Part shown: in pieces, positions 41,834-53,539 of the stretch
Layout: every line of letters starts with the position of its first letter
Position numbering within the stretch: the stretch's first letter is position 1
Source: Symsagittifera roscoffensis
Lineage: Eukaryota; Xenacoelomorpha; Acoela; Convolutidae
Assembly (NCBI RefSeq): GCF_963678635.1
Contig: NC_087062.1
Coordinates: 27,612,833-27,676,832, forward strand
DNA length: 64,000 nt
Reading direction: 5' to 3'
The notes under the pieces: generated by a model
What the model was told of the DNA's origin: nothing
Seen by the model: the letters and a program-made list of their open reading frames with translations, nothing else
Database searches by the model: none
Made by a program: the position numbers and the translations under genes

Positions 41834-42935
41834 AAAAATTGTTTTTTGTTTTTAAATTTATTTTCTGAAAAATTTTGGGTTGTATTTGCAACCGAACACA
41901 AGTGACAAAGACCTTGGTTACTCAAAGCACCAAAGGTTGGACGGTCTTACATTTACAATGCATAAAAAACGACCTGAATTGTCTTCCAGATGTCCTTCAC
42001 AAATAATACAACATAAATAACAAATTTTTAGTTTTGGCAAAAATTTTCAGTGATGACTTTTTTAAATTTTTGAATTTTCAATTTATCAGACATTGATCAA
42101 GGCATACATAAACACGCCATGCAAAAGAAATAGCAATTTTCAGCGTTTTTGAAAAAAAAAGTTTACGTGAAATGGGAAAAAAACCCTATATTATTGTATC
42201 CAGGACTACGTTATGCACTCAAAAAACTAAATTTTGCATGCAAAATTTTTTTTTCCGAAAAATGTTTGTTAGCGTACAAAATTCGATTTGCGGTTTAAAC
42301 AGAAATTAAAAAAATTTTGGGGCAAATTTTCAAAATTTCTTGAAAATTTTTTTGTCGCCATCAAAAAAAGCAAGTCATACATTTTCCATATATGGAAATT
42401 GTATGGAAAGCTTTTTTTCAAAAAAAAATAATTTAAATCAGTTTTTTTTGTCACCCTTCCTTTCAACTGTTCTCAAAAAGCCGCAGAAATGGTTTAATTT
42501 TTTTTCTATTGTTTTTCGAAAATGTATGATAATTATATGACAAGCATGTTCTCCATACACTTGATGTATGGATTTGTATGATAATGATTTTTGTTGTATG
42601 GAATTGTATGATAAGCAATTTCGGTGTATGGAGGTCAACCCGGGGATTTTACATCAGTTTTCCGAGATATTATATCAGTCTTACCTGGATCAAGACCACC
42701 TAAATTTATCTCCTGAAACGTTTCGAAAAGTAATTATGATAATGCTTCTGAGCGGTAACGGTTCAGACCATAACAGCATTTGGCACCATTCTTGTTTTAT
42801 GTTAAGCTGCATATTTGCTTCTAGTCAATATTTAAAGGATCACAATCTGTTACATAGTAATCAAACACGGTCCATAATCTTCTACTTTTGCGCCGAAGTT
42901 TTCTACTTTTTCCACAATCAAACACGGTAATAAAT
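41834..42935. other. AT-rich flank without genes
   Basis: No supported ORF. Contains several TGTATGGAATTGTATGAT-like motifs (42,370-42,640) and GGTCAACCCGGG (42,633), related in inverted orientation to the left flank of the Polinton. Confidence 0.5.
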
Positions 42936-43553
42936 TTCCATGGATAATAATCGATTATATTGTCATTTTATAGTCAGAATATATATAATTGCAAAAATAA
43001 TCGATTATAATCCATCAAAAACGGATTATAATCAGTAGCGGATTTACAAAGAGGGGGCTCGGGAGGCGGACGCATCCCCTTCTTAGGAATTCGACCCCCC
43101 TCTGCCGACCCAAAGGGTCCCCCTTTGTACTATTTGAGTTATCCAATTTTGGCTGACTGACTTTGAAATTTTTCTAAAGGCGCCTCCGGCACAAATCTAT
43201 ACTAATTTGAAGGGGAACGCGCGCCGAAAAAGGCGATATTGCTCGGTCAAATTTTCTCGGTCATTAATCCGTGATAATCAATCGATAACGATTATATTCG
43301 ATTATAGCGACCGTATTATCAATTTCATGGTCTATATTTGCAACAATAATGGATTATAATGACAACATTTGAGACAACAACTACATTCCTCGGTCAATAA
43401 TCCGTGATAATCAATCGATAAGGATTATAATCGATTACAACGACCGTATTATCAATTGCATGGTCTATCTTTGCAACAATAATGGATTATAATGACAACA
43501 TTTGAGACAACAACTTTCCATTCTAATCTTCTAATCGATTATTATCCATGGAA
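42936..43553. mobile_element. Foldback/MITE-like element with ATCGATTAT repeats
   Basis: Terminal inverted repeats of 22 bp starting TTCCATGGATAATAATCGAT, one at each end. The interior has two tandem copies of about 133 bp (about 43,250-43,382 and 43,388-43,515) sharing AATAATCCGTGATAATCAAT, plus many GATTATAATC motifs. No ORF, so non-autonomous. No clear target duplication. Confidence 0.6.
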
Positions 43554-44105
43554 CTCCGGTGCGGGATTATCGTAATCATCTTATTAATTGGTAAAGGCCT
43601 CATGTTGTGGAGTAAATGATCCACTTCTACAAAAATAGCTGGTGTTGAGTTGATGAATACTTAACAATAACAAAAGTACTTTTTGTTTAGACAACAAACA
43701 AACAAAAAATCAAAATTTTTTGAAATAAAAATAAAAACTCTGAATCCATCACCACGAATTTTTTTGCTTAGTCATCTGTTTTCACGATAAATGTCAATGT
43801 AGAAGAACAATTTTTGGTCACAAAAAAATAGTCCTCATCATTGAAATAATAATGATCACCATTCACAAATGGAAAGCTCAAAATTTCAAGTTAAAAAGCA
43901 ACAAGAAACAAAATGTAATAAGAATTCCTGTTCAATTTAACAGCTTTCTTCGAGTGTTGTTTATAAATTTTCAATGCACTGTAGTGACAAATATCTATGT
44001 ACATCTGACAGAAATAACACCAAATTGATCAAAATTTTATTCAAACTGAACTTAAGGGCGAAAACAAAAATTATTTGAACAAACTTTGCTCTCAATTGAA
44101 AATTA
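43554..44105. other. Non-coding stretch
   Basis: AT-rich. The piece around 43,858-43,905 (CATTCACAAATGGAAAGCTC-like) recurs diverged near 50,212. Nothing else seen. Confidence 0.5.
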
Positions 44106-44324
44106 TCATAAAAAAATCAAACAGCTCGGAATGAAAAACATATTATGGTGGTAAAAGCTGCGACTTTTTGCGACACTGACTTTTGAGTTAGATTCACTCA
44201 AAAGCTCCATGATTTTCTCAAGCCGACAAAGCGTAAGCGTTCTACCAGTTCGCATCTCATTACAAAGAGCTATGAAATAAGCAGTATTGTCGGCTAAGAG
44301 TCGTTTCACACCAGCCAGCCTCAC
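44106..44324 (-). pseudogene. Possible coding remnant, minus strand
   Basis: 72 open codons with a helical, coding-like composition (ALCNEMRTGRTLTLCRLEK). It has no family match I can name and may belong to the same decayed gene as 44468-45061. Confidence 0.3.
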
Positions 44325-44467
44325 ATTGAGAAATAGCTAACGTCATCATCATCAGCTTTGTTGTACTTCGGCTGAACTTCGGTAACCTTTTCAGTGGCGA
44401 CAAACCAGGAGCTGCCTTGTTCTCAACGTCTGAATTTCATCGAGTGTTATCGTATCTGCAAATACTC

Positions 44468-45061
44468 TTAGGCTTTTTGTCTAGATTGGAGCCATGATGA
44501 ACGGCTATTTTTCGCAAAATTCTGTCGCTTCGCAAAGATGTCCCTGACTGCGTCTTTTGTGTAGATTTCATCCAAACTCATCGATGAAAACCTATTTTTT
44601 GCGTTCTCGATTTCAGTTCTCGTTACCCGCTCAGCATACTCCTTGTGCTCCTCGATCACTTAGGCTTTGTTCTTTTCTGCTGGAGAGTTCTGCTGGAGAG
44701 TACCGTGGAAAATGTGGGTTTCATTGGAAGATCTTGGTGATTTTTTCAAAGTGTTACTTTGACAGAACCTTATTGAACCTTTCAAAATAATAAGAGGACT
44801 TTCTTTCAATTTTTCACTAGCCATATCAATAACTTCATTGTCAGTTTTTCGCGTTTGAAAGCGTTTCCTTTTTGACATATTGTATATTCGGCTAAGTTTA
44901 AGAATATTATCTGCGTTTGAACTATTCACGCCAGGAAACTTCGCGATATCAAAAAAGTCGTCTCCATTCTGACCCGAGTCGAGATTTTCACCTAATTTGA
45001 TGCAAGATTTGAGCGGTTTGAGCGGTTTTTTTAGACAATTACGCTCAAAATCTTGCTTCAA
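44468..45061 (-). pseudogene. Possible decayed gene of 197 codons with one stop
   Basis: A single minus-strand frame is open from 45,061 down to 44,468 except for one TAA at 44,660-44,662. The product is hydrophilic with a Lys/Arg-rich middle (MSKRKRFQTRK) and a helical Glu/Arg-rich end (RVTRTEIENAKNRFSSM). The upstream end overlaps the GAGCGGTTTT repeats. Not recognised. Confidence 0.35.
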
Positions 45062-45290
45062 AATGTGCGGTTTGAGCGGTTTTTGAACGGTTTATCTGAA
45101 AAAAACCGCTCAAAAACCGCGCAAGATTTGAACGGTTTTGAGCGGTTAGCTAAAAAAAACCGCTCAAATACCGCGCAAGATTTGAGCGGTTTTTGAGCGG
45201 TTTATCTAGAAAAACCGCTCAAATCTTGTGCGGTTTTTGAGCGTTTTTTTTATATAAACCGTTCAAAAACCGTTTTTTAGATAAACCGTT
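45013..45290. repeat. Degenerate GAGCGGTTTTTGAGCGG repeat cluster
   Basis: Many direct and inverted copies of AACCGCTCAAAAACCGC and its complement, some with GCAAGATTTGAG. Highly self-complementary. It abuts the palindrome on its right. Confidence 0.75.
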
Positions 45291-45495
45291 CTATTTGAAC
45301 AAATGTTATGATGATTTCAAACATTTCAAACAAAAATTGAAAACCCTGAAATGTCACGGAAGGTGCATCAAAAAACAATTTTGATGCTGGTCGACCAGCA
45401 TCAAAATTGTTTTTTGATGCACCTTCCGTGACATTTCAGGGTTTTCAATTTTTGTTTGAAATGTTTGAAATCATCATAACATTTTTTCAAATAGA
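45290..45495. repeat. 206-bp near-perfect palindrome
   Basis: Arms of 103 bp meet with no spacer at GCTGGTCGACCAGC (centre between 45392 and 45393). I find one mismatched pair (45300/45485). It can form a full cruciform or a hairpin RNA. Confidence 0.9.
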
Positions 45496-46388
45496 GTCAA
45501 ATTTGTTCAATAGGAGTAATTGGACAGTCTTGAAAACAAAAATCAAAAAGTTTTTTTTCTGTTTATAGTCTCAAATTTGATAAACACAAGCGGACCCACA
45601 AGTTTTTCTGAAAAAAGGGAGCACAGTAACCAAAAATGCGTAGGACTCTGCTAACTTTAATATTTTGAAATTATATCGAAAAAATTCAGTTCCGAAGATT
45701 CCGCAGCAGAAAGTGTGAATGAAAATGATTAAGAAAAGAAGTTTTTTTTACTAGAATGCTGTTAAGAATTAAAAAATTTTACTAATCCCTATGTTGAATT
45801 TTAAGCCAGAATGAAAATGAACCACCCCACAAAAAATAAGTGTACAAATTGATATTTCATAAGCGAGTGGATTTTTTTCAGAAAATGCGGACTCACTTAA
45901 AGGCTGAAGGCGAACAAAAAAAATTAGAAGTTAACTTTAAAAAAAGGTTCTGTATTCTCATCTCAATCCTACATTTTCTAATTGAAAATTCATTTTTTTG
46001 ACAGCTTGTTTTTACTAGCTTGAGTTGTTTCTTTTGCTGTAGTTCACTTTTTTATTATCTGTTAACCATAGTAAATAAGGTTGAGATGGTCAAAATGTTA
46101 CGCACATAAAAATTTTGACGTAATTTTTTTTTCAATAATGAACAATTTTTATAAGTTATGTTTTTTTCTTGTCAAACCATTTAAAGTATCAAGACACAAC
46201 GCTCGAAAGTATTTTAAAAGCTCATCAAATAGCTCCATAAAAAACTATTTTGAATTTATTGGAAATTGCTTCTCACATCATTTTCATATCTCAAATTTTT
46301 AGGAATAGCTTTTTTTACTTGGATCAATGAAAATGGCAAATGTTATTTTCAAGAAGTTAGAAAATGCAACATCAAACTTATCAAAATA
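45496..46388. other. Non-coding stretch with a dispersed repeat
   Basis: The segment at 45,510-45,650 (AGTAATTGGACAGTCTTGA onward) matches 50,320-50,440 with divergence. No ORF I would support. Confidence 0.5.
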
Positions 46389-47844
46389 CAGGGTGTTTCA
46401 AATAAACTGTAATTTTATAAAACGCTATAACTTTTTTTTGAGAAGAGATAAATACACAATTTTTTCTGCACAAGATAGATAAGTGGCGGAGATTTGAATA
46501 TCTGATAAAATTGTTTTATAAAAGATGCTGAAAGTGTCCGCCGTTTTGAGCAACACAGCTTTGTAATCTTTTCGTCAAATTTCTCAATGACTCTTCGATA
46601 TTATCGGGCGTTTTTGTATTTCGGGCATCTTCTACAGTTTGCATGAGTTCGTCAATACTTCGTGGATTCGCACCATGAACAATTTTCCCCAGATGACCCC
46701 ACAGCCAAAAATCCAGGGGATTCAGGTCCGGACTCTGAGCTGGCCAAGGTATAGGGGTTCGTCTACTTATAATTCTGTCGTTGAACTTTGTCCCAAGCCA
46801 ACTGAGTACGCCTCCCGTGCAGTGACATGTGGCTCCGTCTTGCATAAACCATATGCGCCTCAAGTTTCGTCGTTCTCGAAGGACTGGCCAGAGTTCGTGT
46901 TCCAGCATGTTCAGATACGAAAACTGGTTCAGTGTTATTGGTCGTTGCTGTTCGTCTACGAACCAAAACGGGCAAAGAACAGCTCCGTGAAGGAAACCCA
47001 TCCAGCACATCACTTTCTTTTTGCCCTGGTACTTGCACTCCGCGTATTCTCTGGGGCTAACTAAACTCCATCTCCTATCGTTTTGAGAATTTGGAGAGCT
47101 GTTGAGCACCCACCACTTTTCGTCTGAGAAAATCACCCGTGATGTGAAATCTGCCGCTGTTTCAAACTTGCTCAAGCACCAGACACCAAAAGTAAGTCTC
47201 AAGCCGAAGTTCGTCTCTTTAATTTGGTGTGTTTTGAGCACTTTGTAGGGCTTCATTTTGGCAGCTCTCGCGACTCTCCAAGTTGTGGTGCGGCTCAACC
47301 CCAAATCAGCTGCTGCTTTAGTTATTGAATCTTTAGGATGAAAATCAAAGTGTCTTATAATACTGGCATTCGCTTCATCGGTTCCTGGTAACCCCGTTCC
47401 TTTTCGATGCTGCCCTTGAAATTTCGATAACCCGCCTCTTTCTTGGAACCATTTCCACACTCTGATAAACTGCGTAAGTTGAAGTGTTGATGCAACGCGT
47501 GGGGCAATGTAATATTCATTGATATATCTTCTCCGAACTTCAGTTGGGGATTCATAAATTGCAAACAAACAAATGATCCGTTTTTCTTCGTTTACTGTGA
47601 AAACCATTTCGTTGTTTTCATTTACGTATGAACAAATAGTTTAAAAATTTTTTTGTTGCGTGGAAGCGTGAAATAGTTGGAAAATCGCGGGTATTCACTA
47701 TCGAGTTCAATTCATCAACGCAGTTTTTGAGTTTTATCAAATCTCCGCCTGTTCTACATAATATCACCGAATTTGAAGTCGAACTGATCAACACTTATGA
47801 AATGAGAAGCTTTTATAACATTACAGTTTATTTGAAACACCCTG
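46389..47844. mobile_element. Tc1/mariner-superfamily transposon, apparently complete
   Basis: A 1,456-bp element flanked by TA on both sides (46387-46388 and 47845-47846). Terminal inverted repeats begin CAGGGTGTTTCAAATAAACT, identical for 25 bp and matching at 33 of 34 positions; a further shared GGCGGAGATTTGA lies about 100 bp inside each end. It encodes one intact transposase. This suggests a young, possibly active copy. Confidence 0.93.
46516..47607 (-). CDS. Tc1/mariner-superfamily transposase
   Basis: 363 intact codons. The N-terminal 130 residues carry helix-turn-helix segments (the second includes AAADLGLSRTTTWRVAR). The catalytic acidic residues are Asp in VIFSDEKWW, Asp in FMQDGATCH and Asp in PAQSPDLNP. 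I count 36 residues between the last two, so the triad is DDD-type rather than DDE. WLWG follows, as usual. The enzyme cuts and pastes the element at TA dinucleotides. Confidence 0.93.
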   Translation of the reverse strand: MVFTVNEEKRIICLFAIYESPTEVRRRYINEYYIAPRVASTLQLTQFIRVWKWFQERGGLSKFQGQHRKGTGLPGTDEANASIIRHFDFHPKDSITKAAADLGLSRTTTWRVARAAKMKPYKVLKTHQIKETNFGLRLTFGVWCLSKFETAADFTSRVIFSDEKWWVLNSSPNSQNDRRWSLVSPREYAECKYQGKKKVMCWMGFLHGAVLCPFWFVDEQQRPITLNQFSYLNMLEHELWPVLRERRNLRRIWFMQDGATCHCTGGVLSWLGTKFNDRIISRRTPIPWPAQSPDLNPLDFWLWGHLGKIVHGANPRSIDELMQTVEDARNTKTPDNIEESLRNLTKRLQSCVAQNGGHFQHLL

Positions 47845-47846
47845 TA

Positions 47847-48289
47847 GTTGCCTATCGAAGAAAACCGTATCATCAATTTTTTAGTTTTCAAAAAATGCGA
47901 GTCATAGATAACTTAGAAAACGGTTTTTATGTGAACACAAAAAAATTAATAAACACAAAATTGAGAAGCAAAAATACAAAACTTTATTAACTAAAAAAAT
48001 TGCCTTATCGCCAAAAACGAAACTATAAACTGTTTCCGAAAAACTGCATGTATATGGAAAAGCATTGTGCGTAAGTCTGTGGATATGCTAGATTTTCTTA
48101 AAAAACACGAAAAAAGATTCTTTGTGATCTTTTTGTGTTAAGCGAATAAATGTTTGTATAATTTTATACAGTAGTACTTAATTAAAGCTCTCGAAAAAGG
48201 ACTTGTTGATTTTCAACTAGTTTTTTGTCTAAAAAAGTTTATAGCCATAAAAGAAAATTTATGTCTTTCAGAAAAATTAGACTTCGACT
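47847..48289. other. Non-coding stretch
   Basis: AT-rich, no ORF or repeat that I can support. Confidence 0.4.
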
Positions 48290-49250
48290 TTGCTGGCCTA
48301 TCTATATATGCAGTTTTTTTTTGGATTTTTGATCAAAGCCTTGATCGTTGTGTCATAAATCAAAGAAAAAATTTAAAGCGAAACTTATTATAACAAGCTG
48401 TTTTCTATGGTCAAAACATTACTCGTAAAATTCAACAAATGAAATTTTAGACAGCTTAGACTGCATCAGCACAGTAGTCGCAAATCGTTCCTTCAAAAAG
48501 ATCAAGTTTGTTTCAGTACCACATTCGCAAACCATCAAACAGAATAGATTCCAATTTAAAAGACAGTGCTGATTGTATTTTAGTTGGCGCTTAGTTTGCC
48601 TGTCCGCAGCAAAAATTTAGAAACTCTTATGTAGTTTTTTGTGAAACACAATTGAAACTGCAAACTGATTCAATAATTTGTAAACTGTGATCACTGCGGG
48701 GTTCACCATGATCCTCCCTTTTCAATGTCAAAAACTTTAGGCGTTTTGTAGTAGTTAACTTGCTAGTAATTTATTGTTCGAAACTCATATGAATCTTCCT
48801 ATGTTTTAGTGAGCATTGTGCGAGCATCTTAATAGAAAAAGTGTATAGCTTTTTCTGATGCTTATGATTTGAATAAAAATTCGTGTATCTGATCCGCTAT
48901 TTCAATTGCAATAGCTCTCACTTTATAATTTTGAAGACAAATGATTTAGATGCTACCTCTAAACTTTCACTTCGATTCAGCAATAAACTCAATTGCAGAC
49001 ACAACGTTTTCAATAATATTTTTGAGTTGATTACGTTTTTTATGATTTCATGTTTTCGTAATTCTCTAATCAATCCCCAATGTTGCTTTTTTTAACCCAA
49101 GTTCGTTTAACAATTACAGATTCAAGATTTCAAGGCATTATTCTGTCGTTAGTTTGCAAAAGCCATAATGTTTGAAACTCATGTTATTCTTCCGAGTTAC
49201 TAGTTTGCGAACATTTGCGAAACCATTTTTAGACTTTTGGTTTTTTTGTA
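48290..49250. repeat. Diverged long dispersed repeat, copy 1
   Basis: Shares ordered blocks with 50,440-51,400: CTATCTATATATGCAGTTT (48,299), a TTGTGTCA(T/C)A block, TTTCTATGGT near 48,404, and GTCGTTAGTTTGCAA near 49,146 followed by GTTTGAAACTCAT. No coding capacity remains. Probably an old duplication or two copies of a decayed element. Confidence 0.5.
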
Positions 49251-50319
49251 AAAGCAATCACTCCCATTTTTATCAAAGTGTCACAAAAATCGTTCAGCTG
49301 AAGTTTTTAAAAAATCGATAAAAAATTGAACTAAGAATCTTGTCAAAAAAGCAAATAAACTGATCTTTTTTAAAAGTTAAAAACAAATTTAGGCCTCAGA
49401 TTCGTATGCAACGTTTTTTTTCTGGACAAAAAAGTTTTCATGTGAAAATAAGTTGTCCAGTACACTGATAATCTAAACCTCTATCAAGGTTTTTCACTCA
49501 TTTTCAAAAATACTCATCAAAGAAATCATTAATTATACAAGTTTTCTAGTAATTGTTACAAATTCTTACATAACCAATGCTTTTAGATCTGAAACAGTAA
49601 AAAGATCAAAAACATTAGATATTCGTATTTTGATTCGAGTCACTTCTATCTCTCTAACAGACTGATAGTTGTGTAAGATTTCGTAGTTTTGGTCACTACC
49701 TAAAAACTTATCGATCTGCATGTAGAAAATTCAACGTTTAGGAAAAAAGTTGGTCAATTTGTAAATAAAAAATCTCTTTTATAAAAGAGTTTAAATGTTT
49801 TATTTAAATAATTTAAATAACTTTTTTGTAAATTTTACGATCATATAGTGAAACGTTTGCAACTGACAGATCCATATGTAGCCACACAACATCAGATAGC
49901 ATCTCTGGCTCAAAGCTTTTTCAGTAAAACTTGATAAAAATTACTGAAAAACATAGGGAAAACTTTTATCCAAGCTTGAAACGTTTCAATCAAGTTTTTC
50001 TGTGTATTTGAATATAAAATTTTTAAACAATTTTAGTTTTTAAATCCTTATCTGCTTTGACAATGATCAATTAACTTAGTGGCACATTTAAGGTCACGCG
50101 CTCACACCCCTAGAACTATTTAATGATTTAGGCAGCAACTGGATAAAGAACCACTGAGAAAGAAAGGATAGTTATAATCGTTTTTGAATTTTCAAAATGC
50201 TTTAATACCATTCACAGATGGAAAGCTCAAACTTTCAAATCAGAAAGGCTAGGATTTGAATACAAAAATTAAAAACTTTGCAACCACGATCTTGATATGA
50301 CTGATTGTTTCAATCAGGG
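49251..50319. other. Non-coding stretch
   Basis: AT-rich, with a short piece near 50,212 related to 43,858. No gene seen. Confidence 0.4.
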
Positions 50320-51400
50320 GAGTAATTGGACAGTCTTGATAAACAAAAAAGCTTTTTCTTTTGAAACTTAACTTTTATCAAATTTTCGGCCACACAAGTT
50401 TGGCTTGAAAAAAGAGCACAGTATACAAAATGCGGAGATCTATCTATATATGCAGTTTCGCCCGTTTTTATAACGAATCTTGGATTATTGTGTCACAGAT
50501 CAAACATAAAAGTTAATGCTACAGTTATATTACTTAGAAAAAACTTTCTATGGTAAAAAGTTTTTCGTACATTTTATAAACAGAACAGAGTCACGCTCAT
50601 CAAATGAAAATTTAGGCAATTTGATTACTTCAGTACAGCATTTGCAAATTTTTACTTTAAATACACCAATTTCACTTCAGTATTTCTTTGCGTACCGTCA
50701 AACAGAATAGAGCCAATGTCATCAGGCAGTTGGAATTGTACATAGTGGAAGTTAGTTTTTTTTTATTGTTTGAGTTCTTACTTCAAGTTCTATATATCTC
50801 AGATATATTTTCCTCCTTCAGGCAAAACTGAGTTTAAAATTTTGATAACAAAGTGCAAAGATAAGCTTTTTTCATTAAGAAAGGATTTTTATTGATTCAG
50901 TTAGATTTTTAATTATTCAGTATAAGCAATTTGCTAATTTGTTCGATTCGGGTAAATAACCGCGCGAGCAACTTCTTGTTAATAATTCTTGATAATTTCT
51001 TGAATTTGTTTTCAATTGAATTGAGGCATGACATTTGGTATATTTAATGGTTTGATATTGCGAAACATATCCCTTTGTACATTGTGTAGTGTGAGAGTTG
51101 GTGTTCGAAAGGAAATCTCGAAAAAACGATTGATTTTATTTTGATAATTTCAGCATATTCAAAACTGAACGGGATTTTAAAGGCAGTTGTATCATCCAGA
51201 GCAATTCAGACGGTTTCTTTCAAGCTTTTTTGAACAATTATTTTTGAGAAGAATGAAGAACTAACTGATATTCTTTAGATTCAAAATTTCGAGGCATTGT
51301 GCAGTCGTTAGTTTGCAAGTAACATAGAGTTTGAAACTCATAATATCGCTCCTAAACAATTATCAACATCGTGTGAGCATTTGATTGGAGAACATAAAGA
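50320..51400. repeat. Diverged long dispersed repeat, copy 2
   Basis: Counterpart of 48,290-49,250, preceded at 50,320-50,440 by a segment also found at 45,510-45,650. Non-coding. Confidence 0.5.
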
Positions 51401-52460
51401 TTTCTTATACTAGTACAGTGTTGATTAAAACTAACCGAACCAAACGCAGGAAACTTGAAACTCAAAACGCTTGTTTTTCAAATTGAGATGTTTCAATTGA
51501 AACTGAAAATTTCTTGAAAAAAAAACAAAACTACGTTTCTTAGAAGCTTACTTCAAAAAAGTTGGCATCAGACCCGTATGCAAATGCTTTTAAATTGCCA
51601 GTCAAAAAAAAAATTGTTGTACACTTTCAAAAGACCTGTTAGACATGCTATGTCAATAAAAAAAGTTCAAGTAATTGATACCCTTTTGCTGCAATTTTCA
51701 AAAATTCTTTATACGAATTTCCTGCAACTGATCGGCTTTTGCTGCTTTTTTAAACTAATTTCCTTTGAAGTTTTTGAATTTGAATTTGAATTTTCTCTGC
51801 GTTGATAAAATTGAATTTGAATTTGAACTTTCTTTGTGTTAATTTGAATTTTCTTTGTGTTAATTAAAACCAACTAAAGTTTCGACTTATTGTTGTTACC
51901 ATTTACTTAATCAAAAGTTAACAATTTCAATCAAACCTAACTTTTGATTCCTTTAGTTGATCTGACCAGCATTAATTTGCTTAATCTAGCAATATTTTTT
52001 CCTTATTTTTCTCAATAAAAAAACTAAGAAACTTGCTATCAAATTGATTTTATTTGCTCTTTTTTATGAATAATTTAGAAAATCTCATTTTGTAGTTGGT
52101 AAATTGACAAACAACTTTGTTGTTTCCCACTTATATGTATATATGCGTCAAATGTATACCAAACTTGCACCATATAATTATCGTACAAACAACACTGCCA
52201 TTCAGCATCTCTAGTATAGTTTTTCGCGCAATAATTGTTTTTCAATTTAGGTTGTCAGTAGATCGAATTTTTTCATCGTAAAACATCTGATTAAAAAGCA
52301 AGAAGTTATCTATCAGAAATACGTTAAACCCGTTTGATGATTTTTTTTCTTCGAGTTTAAATCGGCAATTTAAAAAACCCCATATATCAACATGGCAGTG
52401 GTACGCATCAGATGTTGTTTTGGTTTTGCTGCTTAACCAAGCTACCCGTACCCAGTAAAC
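51401..52460. other. Non-coding stretch
   Basis: Contains a short GAATTTGAATTT tandem run (51,775-51,870). Nothing else recognised. Confidence 0.4.
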
Positions 52461-52469
52461 TTTTTAAAG

Positions 52470-53075
52470 CAGATCTAAAATAGTCTTTTTCAGATCTAAA
52501 TTTCAGATCTGAAATAGGTTGTGAAAAGTTTGAATCATGCTTGGATACTTTAAGGATTGGTTAAATCAAATCTGAAAAAATAATGGTTCAGACACAATTT
52601 CCACTAAACTTTTGTTTTTGATAGCTTCTGCTAGCTACTAGCAGGTACTCAGCAAGGTCTCGAGTAGGCGACATAGTTCCCCCAAGCATGAGATAAGCAT
52701 TGGAAACGCATAAGTAGCGCATGAAAATCAAAAACTCTAACAATTTTTGAAAATTTTTAACACAGTTGAACAAGAAATTTAGCTCGGAAAAAAGTCTTTG
52801 TGAAATCATTTGGAAGTCTTTTTTTTTACCGCTAGTTAATCTAACAACAATTGTGTTTTGCTGAAACATCAAAAAAACCTCAACTTGTTTGCTCAAAAAG
52901 ATTAATTTATTATTTAACAAAGGATTTCTCAGATCTGATTTTAGTTTTCAATGTTATTTTAGATCTGAATTTTTCTATTTCAGAACCAAATATCAGAACT
53001 GAAATTTGTAAATTCTTATAAAGATCGGAAACAAAGAATTTCTGATCTGAGAATCAACTTATGTAAGAAATAAAG
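52470..53075. repeat. Cluster of AGATCTGAAA-like motifs
   Basis: Repeated palindromic AGATCT with flanking GAAAT in two clusters (52,470-52,580 and 52,925-53,075). The 110-codon minus ORF between them (52,588-52,920) has low-complexity composition and is not supported as a gene. Confidence 0.4.
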
Positions 53076-53539
53076 AATTTCAGATTTTGCACATATAATC
53101 CCCTGGGTCGGGTATGTTTACACAGAGTTTAGCTGTTAACCTATTATAAACTCACTCACTCATTTATCTGAACTTGAGTCGGCTAATACATTTTTATACA
53201 CACTACAAGTCTGAGACGCTGCCAATTTCATGAGTTGCTAGTTTTAATTGTCGAAAAATCTCTGTTGAACTCTGTCGAATCCAAAAACTTAAAACTAAAT
53301 ATTCAATTCCGTTATCTGTTTATACAATCTATGCTATTACTTCTTAATTTACAAAAAAAAAATTTTGATTTTGAACTGGAGTGGTAGGTCTGTTAATGCC
53401 ACAATGATCAACGAATGGATGAATACAAAACGGGTACAAACGTTTTTCTTACTAAGCGGGTCGAGTTTTTTTATTTTAATATCAGACGGTCGCAAACAAA
53501 TTTTGGTATTTATAGACTGCCGCGACCAAAAATGGACAT

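Noticed and set aside
46639-47064. 141-codon plus-strand ORF over the transposase
   Set aside because: Antisense of the intact transposase with its catalytic motifs.
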